A stretch of DNA of 64,000 nucleotides from Peronospora farinosa (GCA_947646735.1 CANTFK010000766.1:62001-126000), one strand, 5' to 3'; positions 42,350 to 53,872 are shown, counted from the stretch's first letter. Numbers and translations are program-made. The notes: generated by a model not told the origin, from the sequence alone.

Positions 42350-44789
42350 ATGCAATGCAATGCACCTTCACACCTCAATTGTCATCCTTCACCATCCAAA
42401 TCTATGCCGTCTTCTTGCACACGCAGTCAGACGGTATTGACATCGGATTGCAATTCTCTATGTCCCGAAGGTCGTCCGTGTGTGGCGTATACTGCTGAGG
42501 ACGAAGACAAGTGCTCGTCCAGCACTTCAACGTTCGGGAACTGCACAAGCGACGACTATTGTGCATATGAATGCTTTGCTACAGGTCCAAACGACTTTGG
42601 AGCTAACGGGGCAATCGACTTCAGTACGTACACGTTTCTGATCCCTTTTGGAAGCGACGTGGAGCTTTATGAGCAAGGGTCAAGAGATGAGGAGGCGGCT
42701 GTCGATGATGCCAAAGTGGGTACGGTCGATTTGACATCGAAATACCCTTTCAAGTCCAATGAGGTACTGCAGCACATTGAACCGCTCGACTTCAAGACGT
42801 CGACTACAGATATCGTGTTGGCTGGTGGCTCTAGTGTGTTTGGCGTGCGAGGAAAGGTGGTGAAAATGCAGCTACCACGGGAATTATTCACGGCCGATAC
42901 CCAATTGCAAACAGTGTATGTAGTTGGTTCATAGGATACAAAGCTGACTTAGGTATGATGAAGTGCTCAAGTGACTCGGTGTAATGTGTAATGCAGAACG
43001 CTGGCAAATTTCGGATTGAAGCAGATTCTCGAGTCGTCCTTGCCCTCAGGACTGGTCAATCTTACGATATCCAACTGCCTCATGACAAGCTACCCGAACG
43101 ATTTACAGGTTATGAGTGAGCTCAAACACCTGTAAGACTTGCGTTACTTTTTAGGATGTCAGTGACATCATTTCTGACTTTGTTGCTATTGCAGGGATCT
43201 ATCGACGAACTACTTTGAGTTTTTTCCGTCAGATCTGGAATTGCCGAGACTACAGACGCTCAACCTGTCAGCAAATAGTCTTGCAAGTTTTGAGGGCTCG
43301 TTGCCGAGTTTAGTCACACTGTAAGTGCAGGAATGCAAAGGATACTTCAAGTGATCTGATCTTTTGTCGATGTTGTTATTCTCGCAGTGACATCTCACAC
43401 AACAACTTCACTTCGATTCCAGCAGCCATTTTCGGACTGAAAGATCTACGACGGCTAGATCTTCAAGAAAATCATTTCACAGATGTGATACTCACAACTT
43501 CACAGTTTAAATTCCTTCAAAAGCTTACCGAGCTCAAAGTAGATTCGTTTGGTAAAGTGGCGTGCAACACGACGGAGACGCTTCAAACAAGCAATAGCTC
43601 AATCAGCGTGTGCGTGTCAGATACGAAGCTGCCGTCCAACAAGGCACTTATCGCTGGAATCATGGCTGCATCTCTCGTGCTATTTGTCGTCATCGTCCTC
43701 ATTTTCGTATTCAGACTTCTTCACCGCCGTGCGTTAAGCACGAAATTTGAGCCAAAGATAATCAGTCTGCATCGCGAGCTACTCAGCCCAATGAAAGAAG
43801 CTCCTTTGTCACCTTCGCTCAGTTCATCCGATTCTTTGGATGTGAAATACCACCCCCAACGTTTTCCTTATGAAATGGAGCTTGAGGCACTGCTTTTGAA
43901 CGCAGACGACCTCGACTATATTCGCAAGTTACCCAGCAAGCATCGACCAGATCGTGATCATCGTGAGACTTTTTTGACGAGATTTCGTGGCTCCAGTTTT
44001 CTTGTGTGCAAGAGGTTGCAGCGAAAATTTGTCAACGATACATCGGAGGTGCAGCGCTTTGCAAAAGAGATTCATCTTGCTGCCTTCCTTGATCACCCAC
44101 GGATTGTAGCACTTGTGGGAATTCTTTGGAGCCGCGTGTACAGTTTGGAGGCACTGTTTGAGTACATGGATGGAGGTAACCTGCGTTCATATTTGGCAGA
44201 AGTCAAAAATGCTGAAGGCTTACGCTCATGGCGGTCACAGAGTGTCTGGAAACTCCAAGTTGCGTTTGATACTGCTGAAGCGTTAGCGTATGCACATTCG
44301 TTCTCACCAAAGCTTGTGCACCGTGCTCTTACTTCCCACAGCGTTTTGCTGTCCTCGCCACCAGAATTACACGCTCACCTGGACAACTTTGTTTATGAAC
44401 ATCAAGAAGTTACCAACATGTCGACTTACCCTGAACGATCGCTTGAAGCGAGGTGGTTGCCACCCGAAGTAATCACGGGTAGCGCTGATTACAGTCCTGC
44501 TGCAGATATGTACGCGCTCGGAGTGATTTTATCGGAGATCGACACTCATTCGCTGCCTTACGAGAATGCAAAGAGTGTTGTGGGCATGAACGACATGGAA
44601 ATCCTTAATCTAGTGGCTTCCGGTAAACTGCACCCTGCTTTCACTTTCGGCTGCCCGAAGGGTTATCAAAAGCTCGCACAGCAATGCCTCAGCTTTAAAG
44701 CATCCGATCGACCGACTGCCTCACAAGCTGTCATCATGTTGCGTGCACTACCTTTCGTGGAAGATCGTCACATTTTGTATACTGTCTAG
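42350..44789 (+). CDS. LRR receptor pseudokinase (4 exons, start uncertain)
   Basis: Exons from 42350 (or a downstream start after a GTGAGT...CGCAG intron ending near 42430) to 42915, then 42997-43131, 43195-43320 and 43388-44789. The protein has a cysteine-rich module, LRRs (LQTLNLSANSLASFEGSL), a transmembrane helix (AGIMAASLVLFVVIVLIFVF) and a TKL-like kinase fold. Catalysis should be lost: HRD is HRA, with TSHSVLL for LKSRNIML, DFG is DNF, the glycine loop is absent and APE is PPE. The lysine in VCKRL remains. It parallels the intact receptor at 21330-23823 in domain order and intron phase. The N-terminus has no clear signal peptide in this frame. Confidence 0.8.
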
Positions 44790-45571
44790 TTTAAAGGCCA
44801 GGCTACTAATGCCGCGATTAAGCATCGTGTAATGCTACCAGCGCATCCCCGTAGTATCACAGGGACATGACAACATCACCCGACGACGAGGGCATTTCCG
44901 TCTGCAGCCAAAAGACTTGCTCAGTAAAGCTGAAGACACCATTTAACAGCTCAAACACTACATAGCACAATTTTGCATCGTAATAAGGTTGAACGGGTCG
45001 CACCCTTGCACCCTTTTATTCAACAAGGGTGCAGTCGGCCATGCGTTTTCCCCTTGCTGAAACATCCACTTCATCCCAGCGACGACCTATCTCCAGCTGC
45101 ATTCTCACCACAAGGTCGAGTATTCTTTCCAGCAACTCACAACTCGGCCTTTTGACCCTTTGCACTAGCAAGCTCGCGTTTAGTGACGAAGATACTATGT
45201 GAATTCAACTAGAGCATCACCACCAAGAGCTGGGCATATACATACACTATCAAAGACTAGAAAGACTATTATTGCTTATTGAAGCAATTTTCTTATCGCA
45301 TAATCAAGTGTAGCCATTTGATCTGATTCATCAACGACCCCTTTTCTCTGCCTTACTTCCCGCTATAAAACGGACGCTTGCATAAACAAGTGATCACCTA
45401 AAAATGAGCTTTCCAAGATGGATCTTTGACAACCTAAGACCGTAGTATACAAACCCCCAGTTTATTTACAATTCTTTTTCTTTATTAGCTCTTAGTATTC
45501 GTTTCAGCCAATCACCATACAAATAAACGGAAAGAGTTGGAAATTCTAGTCATTTTCCATTTTATAACGCC
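44790..45571. other. Intergenic, no gene seen
   Basis: About 780 bases, AT-rich near the right end, with no recognised gene. A plus-strand 60-codon frame at 44973 has no motif. Confidence 0.4.
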
Positions 45572-46429
45572 ATGTCCGAACACGACCCACTTTTTTCACG
45601 TTCTTATGGAGCTTCATCCACGACTTCCACGTCCACAGCTCCACGATGCTATGGTGGGTTTGAGCAACAAAAGCGAACGTGGGCATCGACAGCACGTCGT
45701 TCACAGCGCATCCGTGTGATTGCTGGACTGCAATTGTTACTGGGCTTATTAGCATCGTGTAATTATTTGTGGCTGTCCAATATCTTTATGTTTATTGTGG
45801 GCATTGTCGGTCTTTTGGCTGTACGTTCCGATTGTATGAGCTGGACCGTTGTGGTACGTTTGATGATGGATACATAGTTGACAAAAAGATACGCCCATCT
45901 GATTTGTCTTCTTTGCTTTTTTTTGTGTAATGGTCTTTTTTTATTGTAGTACTTATTACTAAGTGCGATGGAATTTGCACGGATTATCATGCTGACACCT
46001 CATTTATATGAGCGGTTTGAAGTACCGGGATATGCTTTTTCGCACTATGAGGTCTTTCAAGCTGTCGTCCTTGTACTGGAAGAAGTTTTCCTTGTGGTAT
46101 GACACTTTACAAATGATTTCATGACTTATATTCTGATACTTTTCTAAATGTACAATTTATATTGTAGCCAGCAGCTTTTTGGGTGTGCATTGCAGCGGCA
46201 GCAGCAGTGGCCAATCCATTGTGGTAAGTTTTTACCGAGATCCACACATCTAATCGATTTATTACTCAGAGACCTACAGAAGCACAACAATCAGACTGAG
46301 CCTAACTGGGTGACACTGATTTCAACTGCTACCTACGTTTTCTATTGTCGTGTATTCTCGCACAGCTAACTTAATCTATATTCGCCTTCAAACGCAAGGT
46401 TTGTCTATGAGTTGTGTCGTGTCATTTAA
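45572..46429 (+). CDS. Small four-helix membrane protein, unknown
   Basis: Exons 45572-45853, 45950-46096, 46168-46223 and a proposed last exon 46399-46429 give about 171 residues. The N-terminus is serine-rich and polar (MSEHDPLFSRSYG), then four hydrophobic segments: IRVIAGLQLLLGLLASCNYL, IFMFIVGIVGLLAV, YLLLSAMEFARIIML, and AAFWVCIAAAAVANPLW. No family recognised. The last exon (FVYELCRVI stop) is uncertain because its acceptor reads CGCAAG; if correct, its stop codon overlaps that of SLD5. Confidence 0.6.
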
Positions 46430-47403
46430 ATCAGCTCAATTGCACCGGATTCAACGTGTTCCTGGATGCTTCGGTAGCGCAGCACATAGCGATCAGCAGA
46501 AGTTACTTGGACAAAGTTTGCGCCTTTGTCGTCGCACTGTACGCCGCCTGCGTCTAATCCCTGACAAAACACAAAGCCGTCTAGATTCGGCTTAAGCACT
46601 GGCACATACCGTCAGAGTCAAACACTAAATAGCCACATATTGCTTATTTCTTACCCATATCTTCAGTTGTTAGAGAGCGGTGTTCCGCATCAAACTTGCT
46701 CAGAACCAGATCGTTCATATGTGACTCATAGAGAGTCACAAACCTAGAAAGCAGCAAGAAACAGCAAAACACCCTAAGCATAGTAACACTTCTAGCAATA
46801 TAACGTAACATGATCTGTGCTTAGCTTACTGCTGAGCAAAGTTGCGCTCTTTCATCGAGAGTCGCTGTACCAACATAGCATCTCCCAAAATATGGATGGC
46901 AAATTTCTCAATCTACAGTACAAGAGACACCATAAAAATAGCACAAATACAATATCGTATCAGTTACATATCCCAATCTCTTGGTTACAATGACAATGAC
47001 TTACTTTGTGCAGACGTGTGCGCAAATACGACGAGACCATGTATCGCAGTCGGTCAATTTCCATCTGGTACAGTTTATTGACAAAAGATTTTTCGTCTAC
47101 AAGTTGTTTACGATCTTCATTGACTGAATCAACGTATTCCTGTTGATTTTGAATTTGCTCGAGCATCTCGGACACCATTTCTTCGTTATATTGTAAGATT
47201 TCAGGGGCATTCTAATGGACAGAAGGACAATTGATTAAATGACAAGCTACGCAATTGATTCTTTTATTGTTTTAGACGGAGAAAGATGCATTTTAAATGA
47301 AAAGAATTACACATACGAGTTCATTGACCCAGATCACACGCATGCGCGTGATATCTTCATTTAAATTGTCCTGATTAAATTCGGGCTGCGACGGCGTGTC
47401 CAT
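46426..47403 (-). CDS. SLD5: GINS complex subunit SLD5 (5 exons)
   Basis: Exons 47403-47317, 47211-47005, 46912-46830, 46743-46655 and 46598-46426 give 212 residues; introns are 56-105 bp. SLD5 is part of the GINS heterotetramer of the CMG replicative helicase. The product contains the Sld5 pattern: NAPEILQYNEEMVSEMLEQI, LYQMEIDRLRYMVSSYLRTR, then LHKIEKFAIHILGDAMLV, and the beta-domain PNLDGFVFCQG to YRSIQEHVESGAIELI. The last motif is the typical GINS C-terminal end. The length is close to human (223). Divergent from the unknown gene at 47.9 kb. Confidence 0.88.
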
Positions 47404-47866
47404 TTATTGACGATTCAAATGGCTACAGTCAAATATTAATAATAGTAATAGTAGTAGCTATGATAAAAATATTATTAATATATTATTTTGCATACTTGAT
47501 GATAGTGGTCTCTTCAAATGTAGCCATCTTGAGAAAGGCAAGATACTTTGTAGCTCCTTAATGCGAAATGATGTTCTTTCTCGTTGAGAGATGGTTCGAT
47601 TTGTTCAGTGATAGATTTAGCTTGATACGGAAAAGACCGAAAAGAAAGAAGACAAAAAAATAGAGAGATCTCATGGGCGCCGTGAATTGCTGCGCACAAA
47701 CGGCTTCGGATGGTTAGCCATCTTTAATCTGCATTCGAGTGTTGCAGTGTGCCTGATAGTGTACTAACATGACACTTTTTGTACGCTGTTTGGGTCACAT
47801 GCAGTAGATGCATGGAAGACAGGAACCCGTTGTCGAACGTTGAGCCGAGGTGAAGCGAAAGAGCTG
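47404..47866. promoter_or_regulatory. Divergent region upstream of SLD5 and the next gene
   Basis: A 463-base divergent interval, AT-rich (TATTAATATATTA tract near 47470). A plus-strand upstream exon for the next gene could lie near 47770-47866, where an open frame continues without an ATG. Confidence 0.35.
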
Positions 47867-48630
47867 ATGCCAATGTACGACTATGAGCCGTCACTGTCAC
47901 TGGACCTCGAAGACCGTGCATCCAATACCGATGGTGGAGGTATGGCCTTCTCCCCGGGAACTCCCATCTCTACATCAATTAGACCTGATCTCGAAGACAA
48001 TTCGATCGAGCTTGTCGCTGGCGAGGGTGTTGTAGCGATCCATAAAGACCTAAAAGAGCAGGAGATGGAGATGTCTTCGGAGGCACGAGCACTGCTACCT
48101 GCGCCCAACTCATGCCCTCGTTCGGGTACAACTTGTAGATTGTTGAACAAGTGTGTACCTTATACTGACTGCTGTCCTGCTGCTATAGGCATAAATCTAC
48201 GTGGCAGACAATCACCGACATTAGGTAGCAATAAGTCGCACGCATCGACACCACGCCGTACGCAGTCGTTTGGCGAAGGTATCACCTTGTGACTTTTCTA
48301 GCTATTCACAACCTTTTGACTGTTGCTACTTGTTCGTACTGTTCAAAAGCTCCTCAGCAATTACGTCTTGAAGACTACTTATGCACGTGCAAGCATTGTC
48401 CTCGAGCCATGACGATCCAACGTGCTTTTCAGCTCTATGGCTTTGCATTGGACCACCCTCACAGTGACGCACTTCTTCACGTGTTACGTGCCTGTGCTAA
48501 TTACGATGAGACTATTGTTGAAGTTGATCCGATTTTAGTGCTACATGCCGAGAAAATGCTGGAAGAGCTCAACTTTGACGAAAACGAAACGTTTCGTCTT
48601 CTCGTTGCCTCGCATTTTAAACACCTATAA
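47867..48630 (+). CDS. Unknown two-exon protein
   Basis: Exons 47867-48278 and 48350-48630 (71-bp intron GTATCA...AAAAG) give about 230 residues. The first exon is acidic and serine-rich (MPMYDYEPSLSLDLEDRAS), with a cysteine-containing segment TTCRLLNKCVPYTDCCPAA. The second encodes TCKHCPRAMTIQRAFQLYGF and a helical tail PILVLHAEKMLEELNFDENE. The frame is open upstream of 47867 without an ATG, so an additional 5-prime exon is possible. No family recognised. Confidence 0.5.
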
Positions 48631-48841
48631 GCTACTAAGTAGCTACAGTAGGTCAATTCAAGCGCAACATGTTGAAGCAGACACCGCTTCTACCATCCCT
48701 AATCTCGTTAATTCCATCATCTTTTATCCGTTCATTGGTTGAAATTTAATTACATCACTATTTGATTTGATGAAAATACAATCCCCAAGTTGCTACTGTT
48801 CATTGGATACCACGTGTCCCTCCCCCCCCCCCTCGACCTCG

Positions 48842-48853
48842 TCATTTTTCAAA
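48842..48853 (+). promoter_or_regulatory. Putative initiator of the NDP kinase gene
   Basis: TCATTTTTCAAA, 46-57 bases before the start codon at 48899, matches the oomycete Inr shape (TCAYTYYNCA). A C-rich run just upstream (48828-48840) is notable. CATTGG at 48800 is a CCAAT-type box. Confidence 0.5.
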
Positions 48854-48898
48854 AATCTCTGTTAATCTCAAGTCTCTTTGTGAATATTCAAGTAAATC

Positions 48899-49354
48899 AT
48901 GGCTCGTGAACGCACGTACATTATGATTAAACCGGACGGTGTCCAACGTCACCTCGTGGGTGAGATCATCAAGCGTTTTGAGACAAAGGGCTACAAGCTC
49001 GTGGCTCTCAAGCTCGCTCGTCCGTCGGTGGAGCATTTGGAAGCCCATTACTCGGATTTGTCCGACCGCCCCTTTTTCCCGGCGCTTATTAAATACATGA
49101 GCTCTGGTCCCGTGACGTGCATGGTCTGGGAAGGTACCAATGTCGTACTAGAAGGACGTAAGATGTTGGGTGCTACGAAGCCCAGTGATTCAGCGCTCGG
49201 CACGATCCGTGGCGACTTTTGTGTCGACGTCGGTCGTAACGTGTGCCACGGTTCGGACTCGGTTGAATCGGCTGAAAAGGAAATCACCTTGTGGTTCCCT
49301 GAAGGTGTCATTGAGTGGGGTGCTTACGATGACGAGTGGGTGTACGAGAAGTAA
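48899..49354 (+). CDS. NDK: Nucleoside diphosphate kinase
   Basis: A 151-residue cytosolic enzyme that transfers the terminal phosphate from NTPs to NDPs. The family signature is NVCHGSDS with the phosphorylated histidine H117. Other conserved blocks are [47 protein letters not shown] and the ending [14 protein letters not shown]. The length is typical of the hexameric NDPK. Single exon. The GC-rich third positions suggest high expression. Confidence 0.98.
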   Translation: MARERTYIMIKPDGVQRHLVGEIIKRFETKGYKLVALKLARPSVEHLEAHYSDLSDRPFFPALIKYMSSGPVTCMVWEGTNVVLEGRKMLGATKPSDSALGTIRGDFCVDVGRNVCHGSDSVESAEKEITLWFPEGVIEWGAYDDEWVYEK

Positions 49355-49876
49355 AGTCTGTAGTATAAAAAGTTGAGATGGAGCTTTTCGTCCGTCATTA
49401 GGATGGATCACCCCCTGCTCACTTTTATTTGAAAACGGACTATCAACAAGGTAACAAGATGTTAAAATCCAATACAAAATGAAAGCTTTTCAATTGCAAC
49501 AATGTGGTAGTCAAGAAGAGGACGGAACAATTTGTGTCAATCATGTTGTCTCTGAAGTGGTATTTCGATTGAAAGTGTCTTGCTTCTTCTTCGTGGGTCA
49601 AGTAACGTATATGTGCCAGTAGAGTCTATAAATATATACCCTGGGGTTGTTTCTTTACCAGGTGACGAGAACGACGTCTATTGTCATTCGATTCAATGAC
49701 GTTTCTTCTACTTTGATTGATACCTGTCATATCATTGTGCTTTATTCTCTTGTGTCATATTGATTGATCTCCACCAACTGAAACGTTACTGAACGTTGAC
49801 AAAGCTCTTCTTTTTCTTCTTTTTTATACCAAAGACATTTTTATAACGTAAATATAAACAAAGAGAAGAAAGAAAA
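49355..49876. other. Intergenic, no gene seen
   Basis: About 520 bases. The last 100 bases are T-rich (TTCTTTTTCTTCTTTTTT) and include the leader of the membrane protein gene. Confidence 0.4.
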
Positions 49877-51086
49877 ATGACATCGAGTGATAAAAAGTAT
49901 GAAGTACATGTGCTACCGGCATTTATTCCCATTTTCTGGTGCTTTGTAGGCATTTGTCTCGTGCTTTTGTATTATTCATTGAGATATGCCAAGAAATACT
50001 CCACTACTGCCGCTTTTCTCTTGACGGTAAGTCAGTCTACTTGTCTGTATCACATTTTGTTTGTCTGTAGGGCTACGATCGTTTGATGCTCTTCTGTGTG
50101 TGTCTTCTGTCATGCAGCCATTCATTTGCTTTAGCTTAATCTTTGACAACGTTATCATGGCTACCACGGGTATTGACCGTCGTCGAACTAGTACTCAAGC
50201 AATGTTGGCCTTTCATTCATGTGTCGTGCCCATGCTTTTGCTCGTGTGCTATGAATTGGCATACTTGGTCCACAAGCACAAATCTGTCAATTTCTGCGGG
50301 ATCATGTTCGAGACTGGACGTGACAATAGCTGCAATAATGCTGATGCAGTCTTGCAATGCCGTTGGCGACTGTCGACGTGCTTGCGGTTCATTGTGTGGA
50401 TCCTGAGCTGCATCTTGCTGGTACTTAATTTACTTGTAGCTTACCACTGGACATCAGACGTATCACTTGAAATTACCAGCTTGTATGAGCTTCAGGGAGA
50501 TAATATGGCTCATGTTGTGAGTGCCATTCTACCGGCACTAGTGCTTGTGATACTTGCACTTTACATTGGTCTTCAGCTTTGGAACTACGGCACCAATTAC
50601 TCGTACATGGTGCACGCTACATGTTTCAACCCGTGGATTTGGATGCTTGTAGGTGCAGTGGCGCTGCTTGTTGGCTACCTCATGCCGTCTCCAATCTACG
50701 CGCTGTCTTCAAACGCTGGTGAAGTGATCATGATGGCTACAATTGTACGCATGTTTCGTGAAGTGCACCACGACATGCAACAAGGTCTTCAGTTTAGTGA
50801 TTTTATTGATCCGGAAGGTGCTGCTGCTCGCAGACAAGGATTAAAAGGTTTCGACGTGCATAGTTTGAGCTTGAGCACTAGCAAACGCACAAGTCAGAGC
50901 AAGATGGCAGCCGATCAACCTAACGGATATTTTGCGGCGACGACACCGAAGGAGTCGGCACTTCCGGCCACGTTTGCGAATCAACTCCGTCGCGGTGACT
51001 CTGAGGGAGATGCACGTTCCAGCAAGAGTGCTGCCTACCTATCCGTTGTCGTGGCTAAAGAGTGTACAAACCCGCTATGGGAGTAG
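49877..51086 (+). CDS. Polytopic membrane protein, about seven helices, unknown
   Basis: Exons 49877-50026 and 50118-51086 (91-bp intron GTAAGT...ATGCAG) give 372 residues. Hydrophobic segments are seen near residues 12-34, 43-60, 74-92, 124-146, 171-193, 207-227 and 229-247, then a polar tail of about 120 residues with serine clusters (SLSLSTSKRTSQSKM). Several cysteines lie in a loop between helices 3 and 4 (NFCGIMFETGRDNSCNNADA). This layout is GPCR-like or resembles the Tom1/THH1 type, but I recognise no diagnostic motif. Confidence 0.65.
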
Positions 51087-51456
51087 GTAGGAACCATTGT
51101 GATGCAGCTGTACAAGAATCCACCTATTTTGTCTCTGAAAGCGTTGCTGCGTTCGATTGTGAAAACACGAGGACGAGTTGAGTTGTGGGAGTCAAGTGAT
51201 CCATAAGCCGATCACAGGGCACGTATATCTCAATCAGTGAAGGTTTCTTGAGATGAAGCAGCAATCGAACTAGATACAGATCATGATGGCACATGACAAC
51301 TTGTAAACTGCTAAATCGACAGACAACATCATTAGCCATAGCACAACAAACCATACGACTTCATGGCATTTTTACTTTACCAGATGCAGCTTGAGTATAC
51401 GTTATGTACATATCCATCACTGTCATCTAGCATGAGTCGAGCAAAATAGATGGTCG
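51087..51456. other. Intergenic between convergent genes
   Basis: About 370 bases with no gene seen. Confidence 0.5.
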
Positions 51457-53766
51457 CTATACTCCACTCGACAACACAACATGCGCTTCTTTCGTGTGTT
51501 TTTGCTTCTTCTCGAGCACCTTCATCATCTTCGTACTACCTTCCCCGGAAAGCAGTTTCTGTGCTTCTAGCTCCTCCTTGAGCTGCTTCAGTCGCTTCTC
51601 CTTCTTCTTCTTTCCCGGTTCTTGGCCATGGAATTTGTACGACAACATGCGAAAAGCCTCCTTTTTGGTAAGTAAGCGGCCAAACTCATCGCGGTAATCC
51701 AGCTTTACGCCGTTTTTTATACGCAGATCGTCCTCAAAGCTGTGATTACGTGCATCATTAGCACGACCAGCCTGCCGTTCAACACGGGTCTGACGTAATT
51801 CCCCAGTCTTGCGCAGTAGCGCCAGGGTTGCGCCCATTCCTGTTCCAACCAAATGCTGCTCCTCGCCCCAAACCTCATCCTCTTTAGCCTCTTCGTCCTC
51901 ACTTTTATCCTCAGCTTTCATCTCTTCGACAATTTCTTCGTTGTCTTCCTGTTTGCGCTCTTCACCATAAAGTTTCTTAGTCATGGACGAGACATGCACT
52001 GTACCACCTACAGGTTTAGCCTGGAACTGAGCTGCACGCTTCTCCATGGCGTCGCGCAGCCGCGTCTCGAAGTCTGTAGCCTCGTTAAATACCACTTCGT
52101 TTGATGTAGTGCCAGCTTCACCGAACACGTGACCTACAGGCTCGCTTCGGGAGCTAGCGCAATTATCCATTGTGACGTCTCCGCCGCTGTTTGTGGCAAC
52201 TGTTGAGGTCACATCTTTCTCGTTGCTCATAGCTTGATTCACCAGCTGCGTGATCCGGTCCTCGCTCGTCGTCGGAACTACTGGCATCTGATCTTGATTT
52301 TGTTGATGTGCCACTTGCCGAGCACGAGCTAACGAAGCACTGAGCTCCATATCTATCGCAGCAGCATAATCCATAATCTCGCTATCGTCAAACGGTCTCC
52401 TTTTCACCCGCTTCCTACTGACATTGGCAGCCAGTGCCTCTGATGCCACAACACTTGCCTTTTCTCGTGCTTCCTGAAACCGAAGAAGATTGATTTCCTC
52501 ATCAGGGTCTTCATCATCATGACGGTTGCGTTTGCGCTTTCCGCGGTCTTTGGACGCCGACGCACCGGCCTGTAGAGCCTCTTGCTCCAGCTGGGCAACC
52601 AGAGACGCAGCTTCGCCACCATTTTTATTTCCCGCTTGCGCCTCAAAAGTATCATTGTCGCCAAGATCTTCATCATGACGACGACGAGATTTCGTTTTCT
52701 TCTTTTTGCGCAACTTCTTGCTTTTCTTGTGTTGCGCAAATTGAGCATCCAGTTCTTCCTTCGTGTAGTAATCATCAGCCCGCTTGATTCTATTCATTGC
52801 CAATGAAATCACCGCCACGTTGTCGTCTCCTTCCTCCACTTTACTCTCTTGTAACACAACCGAGCCTCCCGATGCATCCAACTGAAACTTCCTCGCTGCT
52901 TCAGCATCCTCCGCATCCTGATCTTCATCATACTGCGCCAACAACTTGGACCCACTTTTCTTCATCTTCCTCGAACTCCCCATCTCAACAAATTCATCAT
53001 CATCATATCCGGTATACACCGGCATGGTCGCTCTTTTAGCTCTTAATTGTTGTACTGAGCGTCGATCTCTTTCACTCATTTCAACGTTCACAAGCTCATC
53101 CTCTTCTTCATTCAACTCCTTGCCGTCTTTTCCTAAAACTCTCGCGTCTTTCAGCGTCAAAACAACCTCTTGTCCGTCTTCAAAAGTATCCAATGAATGC
53201 CCCACTGTCATGCCTGCCAACGCAGCAGCGTCATACTCTTTCTCCTTCTCCTTCTTCTCCTTCTCTTCTTCCGTCTTTATCTTGGTCCTTGACCGCTTCA
53301 CCCACTCGAGAGCAGCATGGCTCGTCTGGACACGATTTTTTTGTCCTTCCAAGTCGTGTTTTAGCTGTTCGCCAAGTGATTTTCCTGCTAATTTCTGCGT
53401 TAACTCTCGTCTTGTCTTGGACTGCTCGAGCTTCCGTTTGAGCTCCTGTTGCTCCCGTTGCGCGTCGAGTTGAGCGCTTGTTTTCTGTACATTAACGACT
53501 GCTTTTTCCTTCTTGGAACTACCAAGAGAAAGTGGTTTAAGACCTAAAGAAACACGCAATTGATTCGTTTCTTCGATACTGAGCGAAAGTTCGCCAATTT
53601 TCTCATCTGTTGACGCTAAAGGCTCTTTTCGACGTCGACTCCGACTGCGACTACGACGACGAGATGAAGAAACGTGTCGATCACGACGAGAGGACGACGA
53701 AGAGCCGCTATGACGACGAGAACGAACAGGAGAACGCGACCCACTACGACTTCGACTACGAGCCAT
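51457..53766 (-). CDS. SART1: U4/U6.U5 tri-snRNP protein SART1/SNU66
   Basis: A 769-residue single-exon protein. Residues 1-47 are RS-rich (MARSRSRSGSRSPVRSRR). The SART1 signature SLSIEETNQLRVSLGLKPLS follows at about 61-80. The middle is charged, with repeated coiled-coil segments (ELKRKLEQSKTRRELTQKLA). The C-terminus EFGRLLTKKEAFRMLSYKFH and the ending KKQKHTKEAHVVLSSGV parallel the human SART1 C-terminus. SART1 (Snu66) links U4/U6 and U5 in the tri-snRNP. The promoter contains a 20-bp palindrome. Confidence 0.93.
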   Translation of the reverse strand: MARSRSRSGSRSPVRSRRHSGSSSSSRRDRHVSSSRRRSRSRSRRRKEPLASTDEKIGELSLSIEETNQLRVSLGLKPLSLGSSKKEKAVVNVQKTSAQLDAQREQQELKRKLEQSKTRRELTQKLAGKSLGEQLKHDLEGQKNRVQTSHAALEWVKRSRTKIKTEEEKEKKEKEKEYDAAALAGMTVGHSLDTFEDGQEVVLTLKDARVLGKDGKELNEEEDELVNVEMSERDRRSVQQLRAKRATMPVYTGYDDDEFVEMGSSRKMKKSGSKLLAQYDEDQDAEDAEAARKFQLDASGGSVVLQESKVEEGDDNVAVISLAMNRIKRADDYYTKEELDAQFAQHKKSKKLRKKKKTKSRRRHDEDLGDNDTFEAQAGNKNGGEAASLVAQLEQEALQAGASASKDRGKRKRNRHDDEDPDEEINLLRFQEAREKASVVASEALAANVSRKRVKRRPFDDSEIMDYAAAIDMELSASLARARQVAHQQNQDQMPVVPTTSEDRITQLVNQAMSNEKDVTSTVATNSGGDVTMDNCASSRSEPVGHVFGEAGTTSNEVVFNEATDFETRLRDAMEKRAAQFQAKPVGGTVHVSSMTKKLYGEERKQEDNEEIVEEMKAEDKSEDEEAKEDEVWGEEQHLVGTGMGATLALLRKTGELRQTRVERQAGRANDARNHSFEDDLRIKNGVKLDYRDEFGRLLTKKEAFRMLSYKFHGQEPGKKKKEKRLKQLKEELEAQKLLSGEGSTKMMKVLEKKQKHTKEAHVVLSSGV

Positions 53767-53806
53767 TTTAGCCGGAATTTCGTGTGGTGTACCTTATGAA
53801 ATGAAC

Positions 53807-53826
53807 AATGGCTACATGTAGCCATT
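53807..53826. repeat. 20-bp perfect palindrome
   Basis: AATGGCTACATGTAGCCATT is its own reverse complement. It lies 41-60 bases before the SART1 start codon, in the place expected for the core promoter or 5-prime leader. Confidence 0.85.
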
Positions 53827-53872
53827 TCAAGCCAGCTCACGGTTTAATTTATGGGTCACATATGTGAAAAAA

